NCBI GenBank assembly: GCA_044868005.1 | Contig: JBIOVX010000289.1 | Coordinates: 27,497-91,496 of the forward strand | Length of the DNA stretch: 64,000 nt | Source: DATARR01 sp044868005 | GTDB lineage: Bacteria; Acidobacteriota; Thermoanaerobaculia; Multivoradales; UBA5704 | Reading direction: 5' to 3' | Shown: positions 1 through 9,655 of the stretch, piece after piece | Numbering within the stretch: position 1 is the first letter of the stretch | Layout of the letters: the number at the start of each line of letters is the position of its first letter | The notes under the pieces: generated by a model | Seen by the model: the letters and a program-made list of their open reading frames with translations, nothing else | The model's database searches: none | Told to the model about the DNA's origin: nothing | Program-made: the position numbers and the translations under genes

Positions 1-38
1 ATCGAAAACAAGGGCCGCTCCCGCAACCGGGAACGGCC
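1..38 (-). terminator. Rho-independent terminator of ribH
   Basis: An 11-bp stem (13-23 with 28-38, loop CAAC) is perfect on the minus-strand RNA once one G-U pair is counted. It is followed by CTTGTTTTC reading out of ribH. On the plus strand the same position is a C-A mismatch, so the element is oriented for ribH. Confidence 0.7.
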
Positions 39-78
39 GCGCCTGGCGCGCAATCATAGCCGCGGGAGGGATTCGCCG

Positions 79-624
79 CTAGGGCCGCTTCGACTCGCGC
101 AGCCGCGCGAAGAGATCGGCCATCTCGAGCGCCGCGAGCGCCGCTTCCCATCCCTTGTTGCCCGCCTTGCCGCCGGCGCGCTCCTGCGCCTGCTCGAAGG
201 TCTCGCAGGTCAGCAGGCCGAAGCCCACCGGCACGCGGTGCCGCTCGGCCACGCTCGCGATGCCGCGGCTCGCCTCGGCGCAGATGTAGTCGAAATGCGG
301 CGTCTCGCCCCGGATGACGACGCCGATCGCCACCAGCCCGTCCACGCCGCCGGAGGCGGCCACCTCCTCCAGCGCCTGCGGGATCTCCCAGGCGCCGGGG
401 ACCGAGACCACATGGATGTTCTCGGGCTCCACTCCATGCCGCCGCAGGCAGTCCACGGCGCCCTCGACCAGCAGCTCGCCCACCGCCGAGTTGTAGCGCG
501 AAGCGACGATGCCGAACCGCCGTCCCGCGCCGCTCGCGGACCCTCTGGTTTCACGGATTTCATTCAAGGCGGTGTCTTCCGGGGAGGGGGAAGTATAGAG
601 AAACTGGCCGGACATTTGCACCAT
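79..624 (-). CDS. ribH: 6,7-dimethyl-8-ribityllumazine synthase
   Basis: Penultimate enzyme of riboflavin synthesis, condensing 5-amino-6-ribitylaminouracil with 3,4-dihydroxybutanone 4-phosphate; cytosolic and usually an icosahedral or pentameric assembly. The 181 residues carry the family signatures GIVASRYN, VPGAWEIP, RGETPHFDYI with the catalytic His, PVGFGLLTCETFEQA and GNKGWEAA. The first 30 or so residues are an extension beyond the usual 155-residue core. ATG at 624 has AGGG six bases upstream; an in-frame ATG at 615 is possible. It is alone here: the neighbour at 672 is divergent, and no other rib gene lies in the window. Confidence 0.95.
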   Translation of the reverse strand: MVQMSGQFLYTSPSPEDTALNEIRETRGSASGAGRRFGIVASRYNSAVGELLVEGAVDCLRRHGVEPENIHVVSVPGAWEIPQALEEVAASGGVDGLVAIGVVIRGETPHFDYICAEASRGIASVAERHRVPVGFGLLTCETFEQAQERAGGKAGNKGWEAALAALEMADLFARLRESKRP

Positions 625-671
625 TCAGACCCTGGAGGAGCGTTCGGAAGACGCAGCCTTTGGAGGACACC

Positions 672-1004
672 ATGAAACGCAACCTCGTCCGCTCGATATT
701 CCTGGCTTCGACCCTGGTTCTCGGCCTGGTGAGCCGCGCCCCGGCGCAGATCACCTCGCGGCTGGTCGTCTGTCCGCCGGCCGTAATCTCGGAAGGCTGG
801 ATCAAGGTCGATGTCCTGTCGTCTCCATCCACCTGCGGCGGCAACGCCTGGGTGCTCGAGACGTACAACAACAAGGCCGTCGGCTCGGCGATGGTGGTCT
901 GCGCGGATCAGCCCACCCCGGCCGGCTGGGAGACCCTGCATTTCGCCAGCAGCTCCGGCCAGTGCGGCGACGGCGGCATCAAGGCGATTCGGCGGGTGGG
1001 GTGA
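672..1004 (+). CDS. small secreted cysteine-containing protein, unknown
   Basis: A 110-residue protein with a clear Sec signal peptide (MKRNLVRS, then a hydrophobic stretch ending near SRAPAQ). The mature part has four Cys residues (VVCPP, STCGG, VVCAD, GQCGDG) that could form two disulfides in the periplasm or outside. ATG at 672 is chosen because GGAGG lies five bases upstream; a TTG at 660 is in frame but has no such site. It is divergent from ribH. I do not recognise the family and infer only export. Confidence 0.6.
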   Translation: MKRNLVRSIFLASTLVLGLVSRAPAQITSRLVVCPPAVISEGWIKVDVLSSPSTCGGNAWVLETYNNKAVGSAMVVCADQPTPAGWETLHFASSSGQCGDGGIKAIRRVG

Positions 1005-1033
1005 GGATTCAGGGGTTCTTGGTGGCTGGTGGG

Positions 1034-1206
1034 GCGTGCCCTGCGAAGCCTCACCCCCTGGCCCCCTCTCCCTGACGGGCGAGGGGGGACGCCCGTGAAA
1101 GGGTCTTGCCGAAAAAGGTAGCCTCCTATCGGCAATCCTGGCTGTGAATCGTCCCCCCTCGCCCGTCAGGGAGAGGGGGACAGGGGTGAGGCCTCGAAGG
1201 GTACGC
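1034..1206. repeat. long imperfect inverted repeat (dispersed family 1)
   Basis: Arms of about 57 bp (1034-1091 and 1150-1206) are near-perfect reverse complements around a 58-bp spacer. The core is CCCCCTCTCCCTGACGGGCG flanked by a GAAGCCTCACCCCCTG-like tail. It fills the gap between two convergent genes and would fold as a large bidirectional hairpin. Related copies lie at 6191-6302, 47234-47289 and 48196-48240. Confidence 0.75.
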
Positions 1207-1227
1207 CGCACCAACCGGCAACACCCC

Positions 1228-1932
1228 TCAGGGGGCCAGAACGCTCCGCGCCATCTGCCGCAAAAACTCCCCATATGCCGGAGCGCACAGAGCCTTGATG
1301 ACGATATCCGCGACGATCCCCGACGCGGCGAGCGCCATCAACCGATACTCCCGCCGTCCGAACGGCCAGGGCCGCCGCACCAGCAGCGGACGCGCGAAGA
1401 GCGTGCCGAGGAGCACGAAGGCGCAGACCCGCACCACCGACCAGGGCACCCAGGCGGCCACCGAGCCCAGGAACGGGTGGCCGCTCGCCGCGGCGTAGCT
1501 GCCCACGAAGTAGCTCATGTAGCCCACCAGCGCGGCTCCCAGAGCCAGCCCCAGATATCCACCGCTCGCATAGGTCAGCACGAGGAAGACCGCCAGGTGC
1601 AGCAGATGCTCCGGGATGAAGGCCGCCGGCTGGTTCTCCTTGCCCTCGCCGGTGGCGATCCAGCCGAACATCTCCTGGCGGTAAGGCTCGCCGCGGAGGA
1701 TTCCCGCCTTCGCCGCCTCCGGCAGCCAGAAGACGAGCACGATCACGCCCAGGCTGAGCAGAAAAGCCCACACCATGCCCAGGATCCAGGCGCGGTAGGA
1801 GTCTCCCTCCTTCACGCGGTCGCGGAAGGAAAACCACAGCGTGAGCGGCGCGAGCAGCGGCAGCGCCCATTTGCCGCCCGGAACGAGCGCCAGAAGGGGC
1901 ACGAACGGCGTGAGCAGCAGCGGCCAGGTCAC
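1228..1932 (-). CDS. polytopic inner-membrane protein, unknown
   Basis: The protein has 234 residues with about six hydrophobic segments (LLLTPFVPLLALVPGG, MVWAFLLSLGVIVLVFWL, HLLHLAVFLVLTYASGGYL and others). The GTG start at 1932-1930 overlaps the SDR stop in a GTGA, indicating translational coupling. A soluble loop holds EMFGWIATGEGKENQ. I do not recognise the family; the coupling suggests it works with, or is regulated together with, the dehydrogenase. The gene converges on the secreted protein at 672. Confidence 0.65.
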   Translation of the reverse strand: MTWPLLLTPFVPLLALVPGGKWALPLLAPLTLWFSFRDRVKEGDSYRAWILGMVWAFLLSLGVIVLVFWLPEAAKAGILRGEPYRQEMFGWIATGEGKENQPAAFIPEHLLHLAVFLVLTYASGGYLGLALGAALVGYMSYFVGSYAAASGHPFLGSVAAWVPWSVVRVCAFVLLGTLFARPLLVRRPWPFGRREYRLMALAASGIVADIVIKALCAPAYGEFLRQMARSVLAP

Positions 1933-2651
1933 AACGCCCCTCCCGCCGGCCCGAGGTGGACCTCCTCCACCAGCGTCGACGGATCGGCGTCGAGCACGTA
2001 GGCGAGAGCGCGCGCCACCTCGTGAGGCGGCACCATGGCCGTGCGGTCCCACTCGCCGGGGAGACGGTCCCAGAGCGGCGTGTCCGTGGCGCCGGGGAAG
2101 AGCGCCGAGATGCGCACGCCCGTGCCTTGCAGCTCCTCGCGCAGAGCGGCCACAAGGCCGCGCAGCCCCCACTTGCTGGCGCAATAGGCCGACCAGCCGG
2201 GAAAGCCCCGCGTGGCGGCGGGCGACAGGAGTGGGATGATCCATCCGCGCCCGCGCGCCTTCATCTCCGGCAGCAGGGCGCGGATGAGCAGGAAGGCTCC
2301 GGTGAGGTTGGTCTCCAGGATGGCGTGAAAATCGTCGGGAGAGGTCTCCTCCACCGACGCGACGGCGGCCACGCCCGCGGCCGGCACCACGACGTCCGCC
2401 GCGCCCCAGCGCGAGCGGATCTCCTCGGCGCTCCGCTCCAGGGCCAGGGCGTCGCGCACGTCGCAAGGGAGAAGGATGGCGCGTTCCCGAGCGGCCGAAC
2501 CGGCGAGCTCCAGCGTCTCCTCCAGCGGTGCCTGGCGGCGGCCGAGGAGCGCCAGCGCATAGCCGCGGCGAGCCAGCTCCAGGGCGATCTCCCGGCCCAA
2601 TCCGGAGCCGGCGCCGCTCACCACGGCCACGCCTGCGTTCTCGCCGCTCAT
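1929..2651 (-). CDS. short-chain dehydrogenase/reductase (SDR)
   Basis: Classical SDR of 240 residues. The nucleotide-binding motif SGAGSGLG is at residues 12-19. The usual NNAG is replaced by PAAG at 90-93, and the catalytic set is N115, S143, Y156 and K160 (YCASK). It should be an NAD(P)-dependent cytosolic oxidoreductase, with a substrate that cannot be read from sequence. ATG at 2651 follows AGAGG; a start nine residues upstream is possible but lacks support. It heads a two-gene operon with the membrane protein at 1228. Confidence 0.85.
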   Translation of the reverse strand: MSGENAGVAVVSGAGSGLGREIALELARRGYALALLGRRQAPLEETLELAGSAARERAILLPCDVRDALALERSAEEIRSRWGAADVVVPAAGVAAVASVEETSPDDFHAILETNLTGAFLLIRALLPEMKARGRGWIIPLLSPAATRGFPGWSAYCASKWGLRGLVAALREELQGTGVRISALFPGATDTPLWDRLPGEWDRTAMVPPHEVARALAYVLDADPSTLVEEVHLGPAGGAL

Positions 2652-2716
2652 CGAGCCTCTTCCGAGCCGGGCGAGCATATCAGCGTCCGAGCCGGCCGTG
2701 GCCGTCCGCGTTCCCC

Positions 2717-5458
2717 CTAGCGCCGGCTCTCGATTCTCGCCAGCAGGGTCCTCGCCTGTCGCGCGGCCTCGTCATTCGCATGGTCTATGGCGGCGAACGT
2801 GGCGCCGGCCTGGCGCAGGAGGATTGCGGTCTCGTCATAGCGGCCGAGCTCGAACAGGCACGCGCCCAGCGACACCTTGGCGCGGGCGAGATCGGGATGC
2901 TCGGCCGGCAGCTCCCTTCTGCGGATGTCCAGGGACCGCCGCAAGTAGGGCTCGGCCTCCCGGTACCGCTTCTGGGCCATGTAGATCCTGCCGATCTCGC
3001 GCACCGGGTACGCGAGATGAGGGTGGTCCGGACCTTCGGCCCGCTCGAGGATTTGCAGCGACTCCTGCGCCAGCCGCAGCGCTTCGGGGTACTCCGCGAG
3101 CTGGCGATGGGCTCCGGCGAGGAGAAGCAGAGCTTGCGCCACCAGCGGATGTCCCTCGCCCAGGCTCCGCCGCCGGAACTGCAGCGTCTCCTCCAGATAG
3201 GGGATCGCCTCCGCCACCTTCTTTTGCGATTGCAGCGCGACCGCCAGGTTGCCGAGGACCAACGGCACCATCCAGTGGTCCGGTCCGTAGTGCGACCGGA
3301 CCAGGTGCAAGGCCTCCCGATTGAGGGCCTCGGCCTCGGCGTAATGGTCCTGCTCGTAGACGGCCAGGGCCAGGTTGGCCAATGTGGTCGCCACGTCCGG
3401 ATGCTCGCCGCCAAGGATCCGGCGTTGGGCTCGCAGCGACTGGCGGAGCAGACCGGCCGCTTCCTTCGGCTTGCCCAGGTTGAGCAGGATTTCCGCGAAC
3501 GCCGTCTGGTCGCGGTAGAGCCGCGGGTCCCCCGCCTTCAAGGCCCGGCGCTCGAGGACCAGCCCCTCGCGGAAGAGCCGCTCGGCCTCGGCATAGTCGC
3601 CGGCCGCCTGCTTCGCCTTGGCCAGGTAGAAGAGGCTCTGGGCCACGGCGGCCCCCGACGGCTCCTCCGCCTCGCGGGCGATGCCCAAGGCCTGCTGCTG
3701 GATCTTCTCGACCTCGGCCGACGGAGCGCCTTTCGTCACCAGCAACTCCCCTAACGAATTGAGCGTCCTCGCCACCTCCAGATCTTTCTCTCCCAGCCGG
3801 CGACGGCGAATGGCGAGGGCCTGACGCAGCAGCGACTCGGCGCCCTTGAAGTCGGAGCGTTCGATATGCAGCGAGGCCAGGTGCTCGAGGCTCTCCGCGA
3901 CCGGGAGGGACTGGGGGCCGGAGATTTCGCGGCGCCGCCTGAGGGAACCCTCGAGGAGCGGTTCCGCCGCGTCGTAACGCCCTAAACCCAGGTTGACTTC
4001 GCCGATGGCGCCCATCACCGCGGCCTGGACGTCCGGCTGGCCGGCCAGCTCGCGGGAGATCCGGACCGCCCCCTGGTCCAGGATCTCGTTCGCCGTCAGC
4101 CGCTCTCCCCCGGTGCGATAGGGATCGGCCTGCTTGAAAGTGTCCACCAGGAACGACAGCGCATAGCGGGCCTTGTCCCTCTCCTTCACGACCTGCCGGC
4201 GCTGCGCCACGAGGCTCGCCATGAAGCCCGCGGCCAGCAGGACGACCACGGCCGCGGCGCTCACCGCCACCCGGTTGCGGCGCAGGAACTTGCGCGTCCG
4301 ATACCGCAAGGTATCGGGCCGGGCGGAGACGGGGAGGTCCTGGAGGTGCCGCTCCAGGTCCGCCGAGAGCCGGGTGACGGAGTCGTAGCGCCGCGCCGGC
4401 TCCTTGCGCAGCGCCATGAGGACGATGTTGTCGAGGTCCCCTTGCAGCCGGCGGTGGAGGGCCTGCGGGCGGGTGTCGCGGGCGTGCGCGATCTCCTCCG
4501 CCGAGGGCGGACCGGGCCGCAACAGAGCGGCGCTCGGCCGCTCGGGCTGCTCCTCGCAGATCGCCCGCTCGATCTCGTAGGGCGCGTCCCCCGCCGTGGA
4601 ATAGGGGCCGCGGCCCGCCAGCAGCTCGTAGAGCAGCACGCCGAGAGAGTAGACGTCGCTCGCCGTCGTGATCGCTTCGCCCTTCACCTGCTCGGGACTG
4701 GCGTAGTGAGGGGTCAGCATGCGCAGGCCGGTCCGCGTCAGGTGGGGGTCGCCGGCGGGCTCCTCGCCGAGCCGCTTGGCGATGCCGAAGTCCAGCAGCT
4801 TCGGCTCTCCCCCGGCGGTGATCAGGATGTTGCCCGGCTTCAGGTCGCGGTGCACCAGCAGGTTCTGGTGGGCATACTGGACGGCCGCGCCGATGCGCCG
4901 GAACAGCTCCAGACGCTGGTCGACGGTGAGCCGGCGGCGGTCGCAATACTCGTCGACCGGCGTCCCCTCGACCAGCTCCATGACGAGATAGGGGCGGCCG
5001 TCCTCCGTCCGCCCGCCGTCGTAGAGACGGGCGATGTTCGGGTGCTCGAGGCGGGCCAGGATCTGCCGCTCGGCGAGGAAGCGGTGCAGGGCATCGGTGC
5101 TGGCCAGGCCGGAACGCAGGATCTTGATGGCCACGTCCCGCTGATACTGCTCGTCCTCACGGCGGGCGAGGTAGACCGCTCCCATGCCGCCGCTGCCGAT
5201 GCGGCGCAACAGCCGGTAGGGGCCCAGCCGCCCGCCCTCCTCCCGGTCGTCGAGCGCGAGGTCCAGGAGCTCGCTGGGAGGGCGCTCGAGGAAGCCGGCC
5301 CCCTCCTCGTCGGCGGCGAGCAGCTTCTCCACCTCGCGCCGCAGAGCCGGATCGCCGGCGCACGCCGCGTCCAGAAAGCCGGACCGCTCGGCCGGCGGGC
5401 GCTCCAGGGCCGCCGCGAAGAGACGGTCCACCGCACGCCAGCGCTCGGAGTCGATCAC
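2717..5458 (-). CDS. membrane serine/threonine protein kinase with TPR repeats
   Basis: Hanks-type kinase of 913 residues. Visible are the glycine loop GSGGMG (88-93), Lys112 in VAIKIL, HRDLKPGN with catalytic Asp205, DFG (223-225) and YASPEQ. One transmembrane segment near 393-415 (VAVSAAAVVVLLAAGFMASL) is followed by a long TPR array, roughly 470-900, that would lie outside the membrane. The GTG start overlaps the stop of the sigma factor gene upstream (GTGA). This sigma-kinase pairing is common in Acidobacteriota and Planctomycetota and implies coupled signalling to transcription; the target is not visible. Confidence 0.93.
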   Translation of the reverse strand: MIDSERWRAVDRLFAAALERPPAERSGFLDAACAGDPALRREVEKLLAADEEGAGFLERPPSELLDLALDDREEGGRLGPYRLLRRIGSGGMGAVYLARREDEQYQRDVAIKILRSGLASTDALHRFLAERQILARLEHPNIARLYDGGRTEDGRPYLVMELVEGTPVDEYCDRRRLTVDQRLELFRRIGAAVQYAHQNLLVHRDLKPGNILITAGGEPKLLDFGIAKRLGEEPAGDPHLTRTGLRMLTPHYASPEQVKGEAITTASDVYSLGVLLYELLAGRGPYSTAGDAPYEIERAICEEQPERPSAALLRPGPPSAEEIAHARDTRPQALHRRLQGDLDNIVLMALRKEPARRYDSVTRLSADLERHLQDLPVSARPDTLRYRTRKFLRRNRVAVSAAAVVVLLAAGFMASLVAQRRQVVKERDKARYALSFLVDTFKQADPYRTGGERLTANEILDQGAVRISRELAGQPDVQAAVMGAIGEVNLGLGRYDAAEPLLEGSLRRRREISGPQSLPVAESLEHLASLHIERSDFKGAESLLRQALAIRRRRLGEKDLEVARTLNSLGELLVTKGAPSAEVEKIQQQALGIAREAEEPSGAAVAQSLFYLAKAKQAAGDYAEAERLFREGLVLERRALKAGDPRLYRDQTAFAEILLNLGKPKEAAGLLRQSLRAQRRILGGEHPDVATTLANLALAVYEQDHYAEAEALNREALHLVRSHYGPDHWMVPLVLGNLAVALQSQKKVAEAIPYLEETLQFRRRSLGEGHPLVAQALLLLAGAHRQLAEYPEALRLAQESLQILERAEGPDHPHLAYPVREIGRIYMAQKRYREAEPYLRRSLDIRRRELPAEHPDLARAKVSLGACLFELGRYDETAILLRQAGATFAAIDHANDEAARQARTLLARIESRR

Positions 5459-6054
5459 TCCCCCACCTCCTCACCCTGGTATGCGTCATTTCCCGCTCCG
5501 GCTTGCAACGCGCTGAGGAGCCAGGCCTTGGCGCGGCGCCACTCGCGGCTGACGGTCTCCGCCGAGATGCCGAGCTGCTGGGCCGTCTCCTCCAGGGTCA
5601 AGCCGGCGAAGAACCTCAGCTCCACGATCGTGGCCTTGCGGAGATCGATCTTCTCGAGGCCCGACAACGCCTCGTCCAGCGCCACCATGTCGGGGCTCTT
5701 CTCCAGCGCGAGATCCGCCACCTCGCCGAGGGTCACTCTCTCCGTCTGACCCCCACGCTTGGCGCGGTTGCGGTGGCGCGCGTAGTCGACGAGGATGCGG
5801 CGGATGAGGTGGGCGGCGAAGGCCAGGAAGTGGGCGCGGCTCGGCCAGTGGAAGCCCCCCTGGCCGCTGAGCCGCAGGTAGGCTTCATGGACGATGGCGG
5901 TCGCCTGGAGAGTGTGATCCCCCCGCTCCCGGCGGAGCTGCCGCAAGGCGATGCGGCGCAGCTCGTCGTAGACGAGCGGCAAGACCTCCTCGGCGGCCTG
6001 CTGGTCTCCTCGGCTCCACCGGCCGAGAAGAAGGGTGATGCCGGTCTGGGTCAT
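5455..6054 (-). CDS. ECF RNA polymerase sigma factor (TIGR02999-like)
   Basis: A 199-residue sigma-70 family factor with region 2 (QATAIVHEAYLRL, FLAFAAHLIRRILVDYAR) and a region 4 helix-turn-helix (LTLEETAQQLGISAETVSRE). The pattern fits the TIGR02999 ECF group that usually sits next to a Ser/Thr kinase, as it does here. ATG at 6054 (MTQTGITLLLGRWS) matches the family start; upstream codons run into repeat DNA. There is no anti-sigma gene nearby, so control is probably through the coupled kinase (inference). Confidence 0.9.
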   Translation of the reverse strand: MTQTGITLLLGRWSRGDQQAAEEVLPLVYDELRRIALRQLRRERGDHTLQATAIVHEAYLRLSGQGGFHWPSRAHFLAFAAHLIRRILVDYARHRNRAKRGGQTERVTLGEVADLALEKSPDMVALDEALSGLEKIDLRKATIVELRFFAGLTLEETAQQLGISAETVSREWRRAKAWLLSALQAGAGNDAYQGEEVGE

Positions 6055-6190
6055 GCGCGGATTCGAAGCGCTCCGGCTGAGAGCAAAAATATGCTGATCT
6101 GGCATCCATTGTACGGCCGCCGGGCGGCGCCGTCCAGCACCCTTCCTAAGTGTCACGGAGATTCCGCCGGAGGACAGCGGGGCTCGCCGG

Positions 6191-6302
6191 CCCCCTCTCC
6201 CGAACGGGAGAGGGGGAAACAAGAGGAAGACGTAGCTCCCTGCTGTTTTCCCCCTCTCCGGTCACGGAGAGGGGGCCAGGGGGTGAGGCTTCGAAGGGCA
6301 GG
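6191..6302. repeat. double hairpin repeat, dispersed family 1
   Basis: Two palindromes, CCCCCTCTCCCGAACGGGAG (from 6191) and CCCCCTCTCCGGTCACGGAG (from 6250), each close with AGGGGG. They are followed by the CCAGGGGGTGAGGCTTCGAA tail shared with the copies at 1034, 47234 and 48196. It occupies the roughly 300-bp gap between the metalloprotease stop and the sigma factor start; no gene was seen there. Confidence 0.75.
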
Positions 6303-6350
6303 CCGGGCTCCGCCCATTCGTTGGCAGAGCCCGGCCGAAGTGGACCCGAG

Positions 6351-9300
6351 CTATAGATCGAACTTCACGTCGACGAAGAAGTTGCTGCAACTGCCGTTGG
6401 TCGGGAACGTGTTGCCCGCGACCCAGAACCCCGAGATGGCGTTCAAGACCCCCTGGGTCGTGAATCCCCCGCCGATGCCGCAGCCGGTCTTGACCTGGGA
6501 GGTGTTGGTGTTGACCCAGACGCGGTAGCGGGTGCCTGTCGTGATGTACACCGGGTTGATCGAGCCCCAGCACATGCCGGAGGAGACACAGTACGGCGTC
6601 ACGCTGGCGAGCTCGGCGCCGCCGTCGGTCGTCAGGTGGAGGGTGTTGGAGCCGGTCTCACCGTCCGCCCGGTAGAAGCCGAGCTGCTTGATATAGCCGC
6701 TGTAATTCGAGCTGAACTGGGTGGCGACGCTGTAGACCTGCCCGTTGGTGGAGTTGTTCTCCCCCGGATTCGGGTTGGGATTGATCTGGAGGTTGCAGAT
6801 GATGCTCTTCGGCGTCGTGTTCAGATTCGTGCCCGACGGAAAGCGCACGGTGGCGGAATGCCACTGACCGTCGCGCCAGGCCGGGCCGCTCGGCACGTAG
6901 TCGAAGCCGTAGTAGCCGGTGCCGATGCCGGCGTTGAAAAGATCCGCGCGGTAGAGGTTCGCTGTCGCCGTGCCGTCATAGATGCCGTCCCGGTAGATGT
7001 TGACGTTGATCGGCGAGGACGAGTTCGCATCCCTAGCCCAGCCGTAGATGTCGCGGCAGTTCGCGATGTCGTGATAACCCTGGTAGATCGGCGTGCCCTG
7101 GACGTTCACGACCACGTTGGGAGAGAGCGGACCGAACCATGTGACGCACTCCTGCACCATCTGCCATTGTAGGTTGTAGGTCCCTGACGCCGCGGGAGCC
7201 GTGAGGTTGAAATTGAGCGTCACTTGCCCTCCCGGCGGCACCGCTGCCGGCAGATCCACCCGCGTCGGGCTCCAGCCGTTCGGGCTGGGCAAGCCGAGGC
7301 GGTAGGCGTTGCACTGCGGGCCGATGGGGCTCCAGGTCAGGGTGCCTGTGTTCTTCACCGTCACGCTGACCGCGTAGACCTGCCCGGCGGTCATGGTCGT
7401 CGGCACGCTCTGAGAGATGAACTGGGCGTTTCTGGGTGCTTGGACGGTCACGGGCACGTTGGGAGAGAAGTCGCCGAACCACGTGACGCACTCCTGCACC
7501 ATCTGCATTTGGAAGTTGTAGACCCCCGGCGTCGCGGGAGCCGTGACGTTGAAGTTGAGCGTCACCTGCCCTCCGGGTGCTACCGGCGCCGGCAGCTCCA
7601 CCCGCGTCGCCGGGAGGAAAGTACCGTTGTTGTAGGGGTTGGCCGTGCCGAGGCGGTAGGCGTTGCACTGCGGACCGATAGGACTCCAGCTCAAAGTGCC
7701 CACATTCTGCAAGGTAATGCTCGCCTGGTAGCTCTGCCCGGCGGTCATGGTCGTCGGCACGTTCACAGAGATCATCCGGGCGTCTCTGGGCAGGGCCTGG
7801 ACCGTCACGTCGCTCCACGTAACGTGCGTCTGGCCTCCGCTGTCCCTCACCACCAGGTGGACGCGATAGAGACCGGCGGTGTCATACGTGCGGGGGATGA
7901 CGCTGCCGCCGTTGACGATTCCTTTGTTGTCGCCGAAATCCCACCAGTAGTTGTTGGCCGGGATGGCCTCGTTGTCGGTGCTGGCGTTGGCGTTGAAGGT
8001 GCAGGTGCGGCCCGTGCACGACACGGAAAAAGCGGCATTGGGAGGGGAGTTTGTGGTCACCACCGGCCGGAGATGCGGGACGTGGACGTAGCTGCTCAGC
8101 GGGAGCTGCGCGGTAATGGCGGCGGCTTCATTGTGCTGTGCGTCGCCGGAACGAAGCCCGGGAAAGCCCACGACGTCCCGGTCCGGGTTGGAGAATTGGC
8201 GGATCCGGTTGCAGACAATTGCGACATTTGTGGGATTCGGACAAACAGGCTTCGGCGGCTGATTGCCGCAGGTGCAGCCCATCATCGTCGCCCTCTGCTG
8301 GCCGCCGACCATCAGCAGATAGCCATACCCGACGGGCGACAAGGCTTGAGCATCGCTGTTTTCGTCATGGAACAGGCCGAAGTTATGGCCGATCTCGTGG
8401 GCCAGGGTGTAGTCGGACTCGCCACAGTAGGCGCGAACGGCCGTGAAGGTACGGTCTCCCATCGCTTCGTTCCTGAGCTCATTCGACGATCCGGGCGGCG
8501 GCGTTGTGTAAAACGTATTGTTGGCGCGCGGCAGGTTGGCGACTCCACAGGGGAAGTCGCTCGTGTAGTTAGGGGGAACGATGACGGTTACGACGTCGGC
8601 GCCGAAGGCGTTCCGCAGGTTTACGACTTCGGCGGGCGTCGGCGCGGGCGGCTGCCGGTTGAAGCCATTCAGCCAGCGGTGAGCGTCGTTGACACCCGTC
8701 GCCGGCGGCTGGTCATCGCCGACGAGCGGCACGATGGCGATCGGGTTGAAGAATGCATCCACGCCGCTAGCGTCCAACGCGAAGTTGCCATAGGAGAGCG
8801 AGTCGTAGAAGTACCGGTACAGATCGCTCTCAAAATCCACCTCGGGAGTTCGGATGAAGAACGCCCGCGGATAGACGGCGAGGACATCGATACGGATGGA
8901 GCCGAGCTTGGTGACGGAGCGGCCCGTCGAGGCGTTTCTCTGCGGTCTTGGAAGACTGGGCAGCGCCGGCGCCTCCTCCGAAACCGGAGCGGAGGCTTCG
9001 AGCCCGCACGAGGGTGGGACATTCCGGGTGTCGAGACGGACCAGCCGCTGGCTTTCCCCCGTACCTCCGACGACCTCGAAACGCTCGCCCTCGAATTCGA
9101 TCTGCGCGCTGATCTGCGCGCCGTGGTAGCCGACGTGGATGGAGCCCGCCTCCACATCGCCGCTGGCGTATCGCAGGCTACCGAACCAGCTCTTCCAATC
9201 CGGCCGATAGTCGAAGAATCGCGTTCTGACAGCCTTCAGAAGAGGGCGATCTGGAAGCTCGATCAGAAAAGACGGTGGATTGGCGGCGACATCCGCCGGA

Positions 9301-9485
9301 TCCACCTGGATGAGGAATTCCTCGGCGGTGTTCGGCCTCAGCAGCCGGCTACCCTTGGGCAGCGAGGCTTTTTCGACGACGTAGAGCGGCGAAGGCGCGG
9401 GGTCGCGCGGCCCCTGGGCGGCGCCGGCGCTCATCGCCGTGAGCGCGACGAGACTCACGGCGGTCAGGATCCTCGAGATTCGCAT
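6351..9485 (-). CDS. secreted zinc metalloprotease with PKD and Ig-like domains
   Basis: A 1044-residue exported protease. Signal peptide MRISRILTAVSLVALTAMSA; metzincin (reprolysin-like) active site HEIGHNFGLFHDE near residue 361. Then a PKD domain (about 482-562, WDFGDN), two near-identical Ig-like repeats of the NBR1-central type (about 562-680 and 681-794, each starting VPTTMTAGQ and holding QECVTWFG), and a C-terminal beta-rich region whose last part resembles DUF4082. ATG at 9485 follows GGAGAG; an in-frame start 15 codons upstream would place extra residues before the signal peptide. Probably an extracellular protein-degrading enzyme; the substrate is unknown. Confidence 0.88.
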   Translation of the reverse strand: MRISRILTAVSLVALTAMSAGAAQGPRDPAPSPLYVVEKASLPKGSRLLRPNTAEEFLIQVDPADVAANPPSFLIELPDRPLLKAVRTRFFDYRPDWKSWFGSLRYASGDVEAGSIHVGYHGAQISAQIEFEGERFEVVGGTGESQRLVRLDTRNVPPSCGLEASAPVSEEAPALPSLPRPQRNASTGRSVTKLGSIRIDVLAVYPRAFFIRTPEVDFESDLYRYFYDSLSYGNFALDASGVDAFFNPIAIVPLVGDDQPPATGVNDAHRWLNGFNRQPPAPTPAEVVNLRNAFGADVVTVIVPPNYTSDFPCGVANLPRANNTFYTTPPPGSSNELRNEAMGDRTFTAVRAYCGESDYTLAHEIGHNFGLFHDENSDAQALSPVGYGYLLMVGGQQRATMMGCTCGNQPPKPVCPNPTNVAIVCNRIRQFSNPDRDVVGFPGLRSGDAQHNEAAAITAQLPLSSYVHVPHLRPVVTTNSPPNAAFSVSCTGRTCTFNANASTDNEAIPANNYWWDFGDNKGIVNGGSVIPRTYDTAGLYRVHLVVRDSGGQTHVTWSDVTVQALPRDARMISVNVPTTMTAGQSYQASITLQNVGTLSWSPIGPQCNAYRLGTANPYNNGTFLPATRVELPAPVAPGGQVTLNFNVTAPATPGVYNFQMQMVQECVTWFGDFSPNVPVTVQAPRNAQFISQSVPTTMTAGQVYAVSVTVKNTGTLTWSPIGPQCNAYRLGLPSPNGWSPTRVDLPAAVPPGGQVTLNFNLTAPAASGTYNLQWQMVQECVTWFGPLSPNVVVNVQGTPIYQGYHDIANCRDIYGWARDANSSSPINVNIYRDGIYDGTATANLYRADLFNAGIGTGYYGFDYVPSGPAWRDGQWHSATVRFPSGTNLNTTPKSIICNLQINPNPNPGENNSTNGQVYSVATQFSSNYSGYIKQLGFYRADGETGSNTLHLTTDGGAELASVTPYCVSSGMCWGSINPVYITTGTRYRVWVNTNTSQVKTGCGIGGGFTTQGVLNAISGFWVAGNTFPTNGSCSNFFVDVKFDL

Positions 9486-9655
9486 CGGTTCTCTCCTTCG
9501 AGCAGGGACTGCGCTCCAGTGCGCAGCCACGAGCCCTCCCCGTAGGTCTCGCGTCCCGAGAGCTTCTCGGGCTGTCGGATGGGGGAAGGCTCTGTCAGGA
9601 GATGCGCGATGCGGAGGCGAGATCCGTCACCACCGCGCCGTGAGCTTGCGGCTGC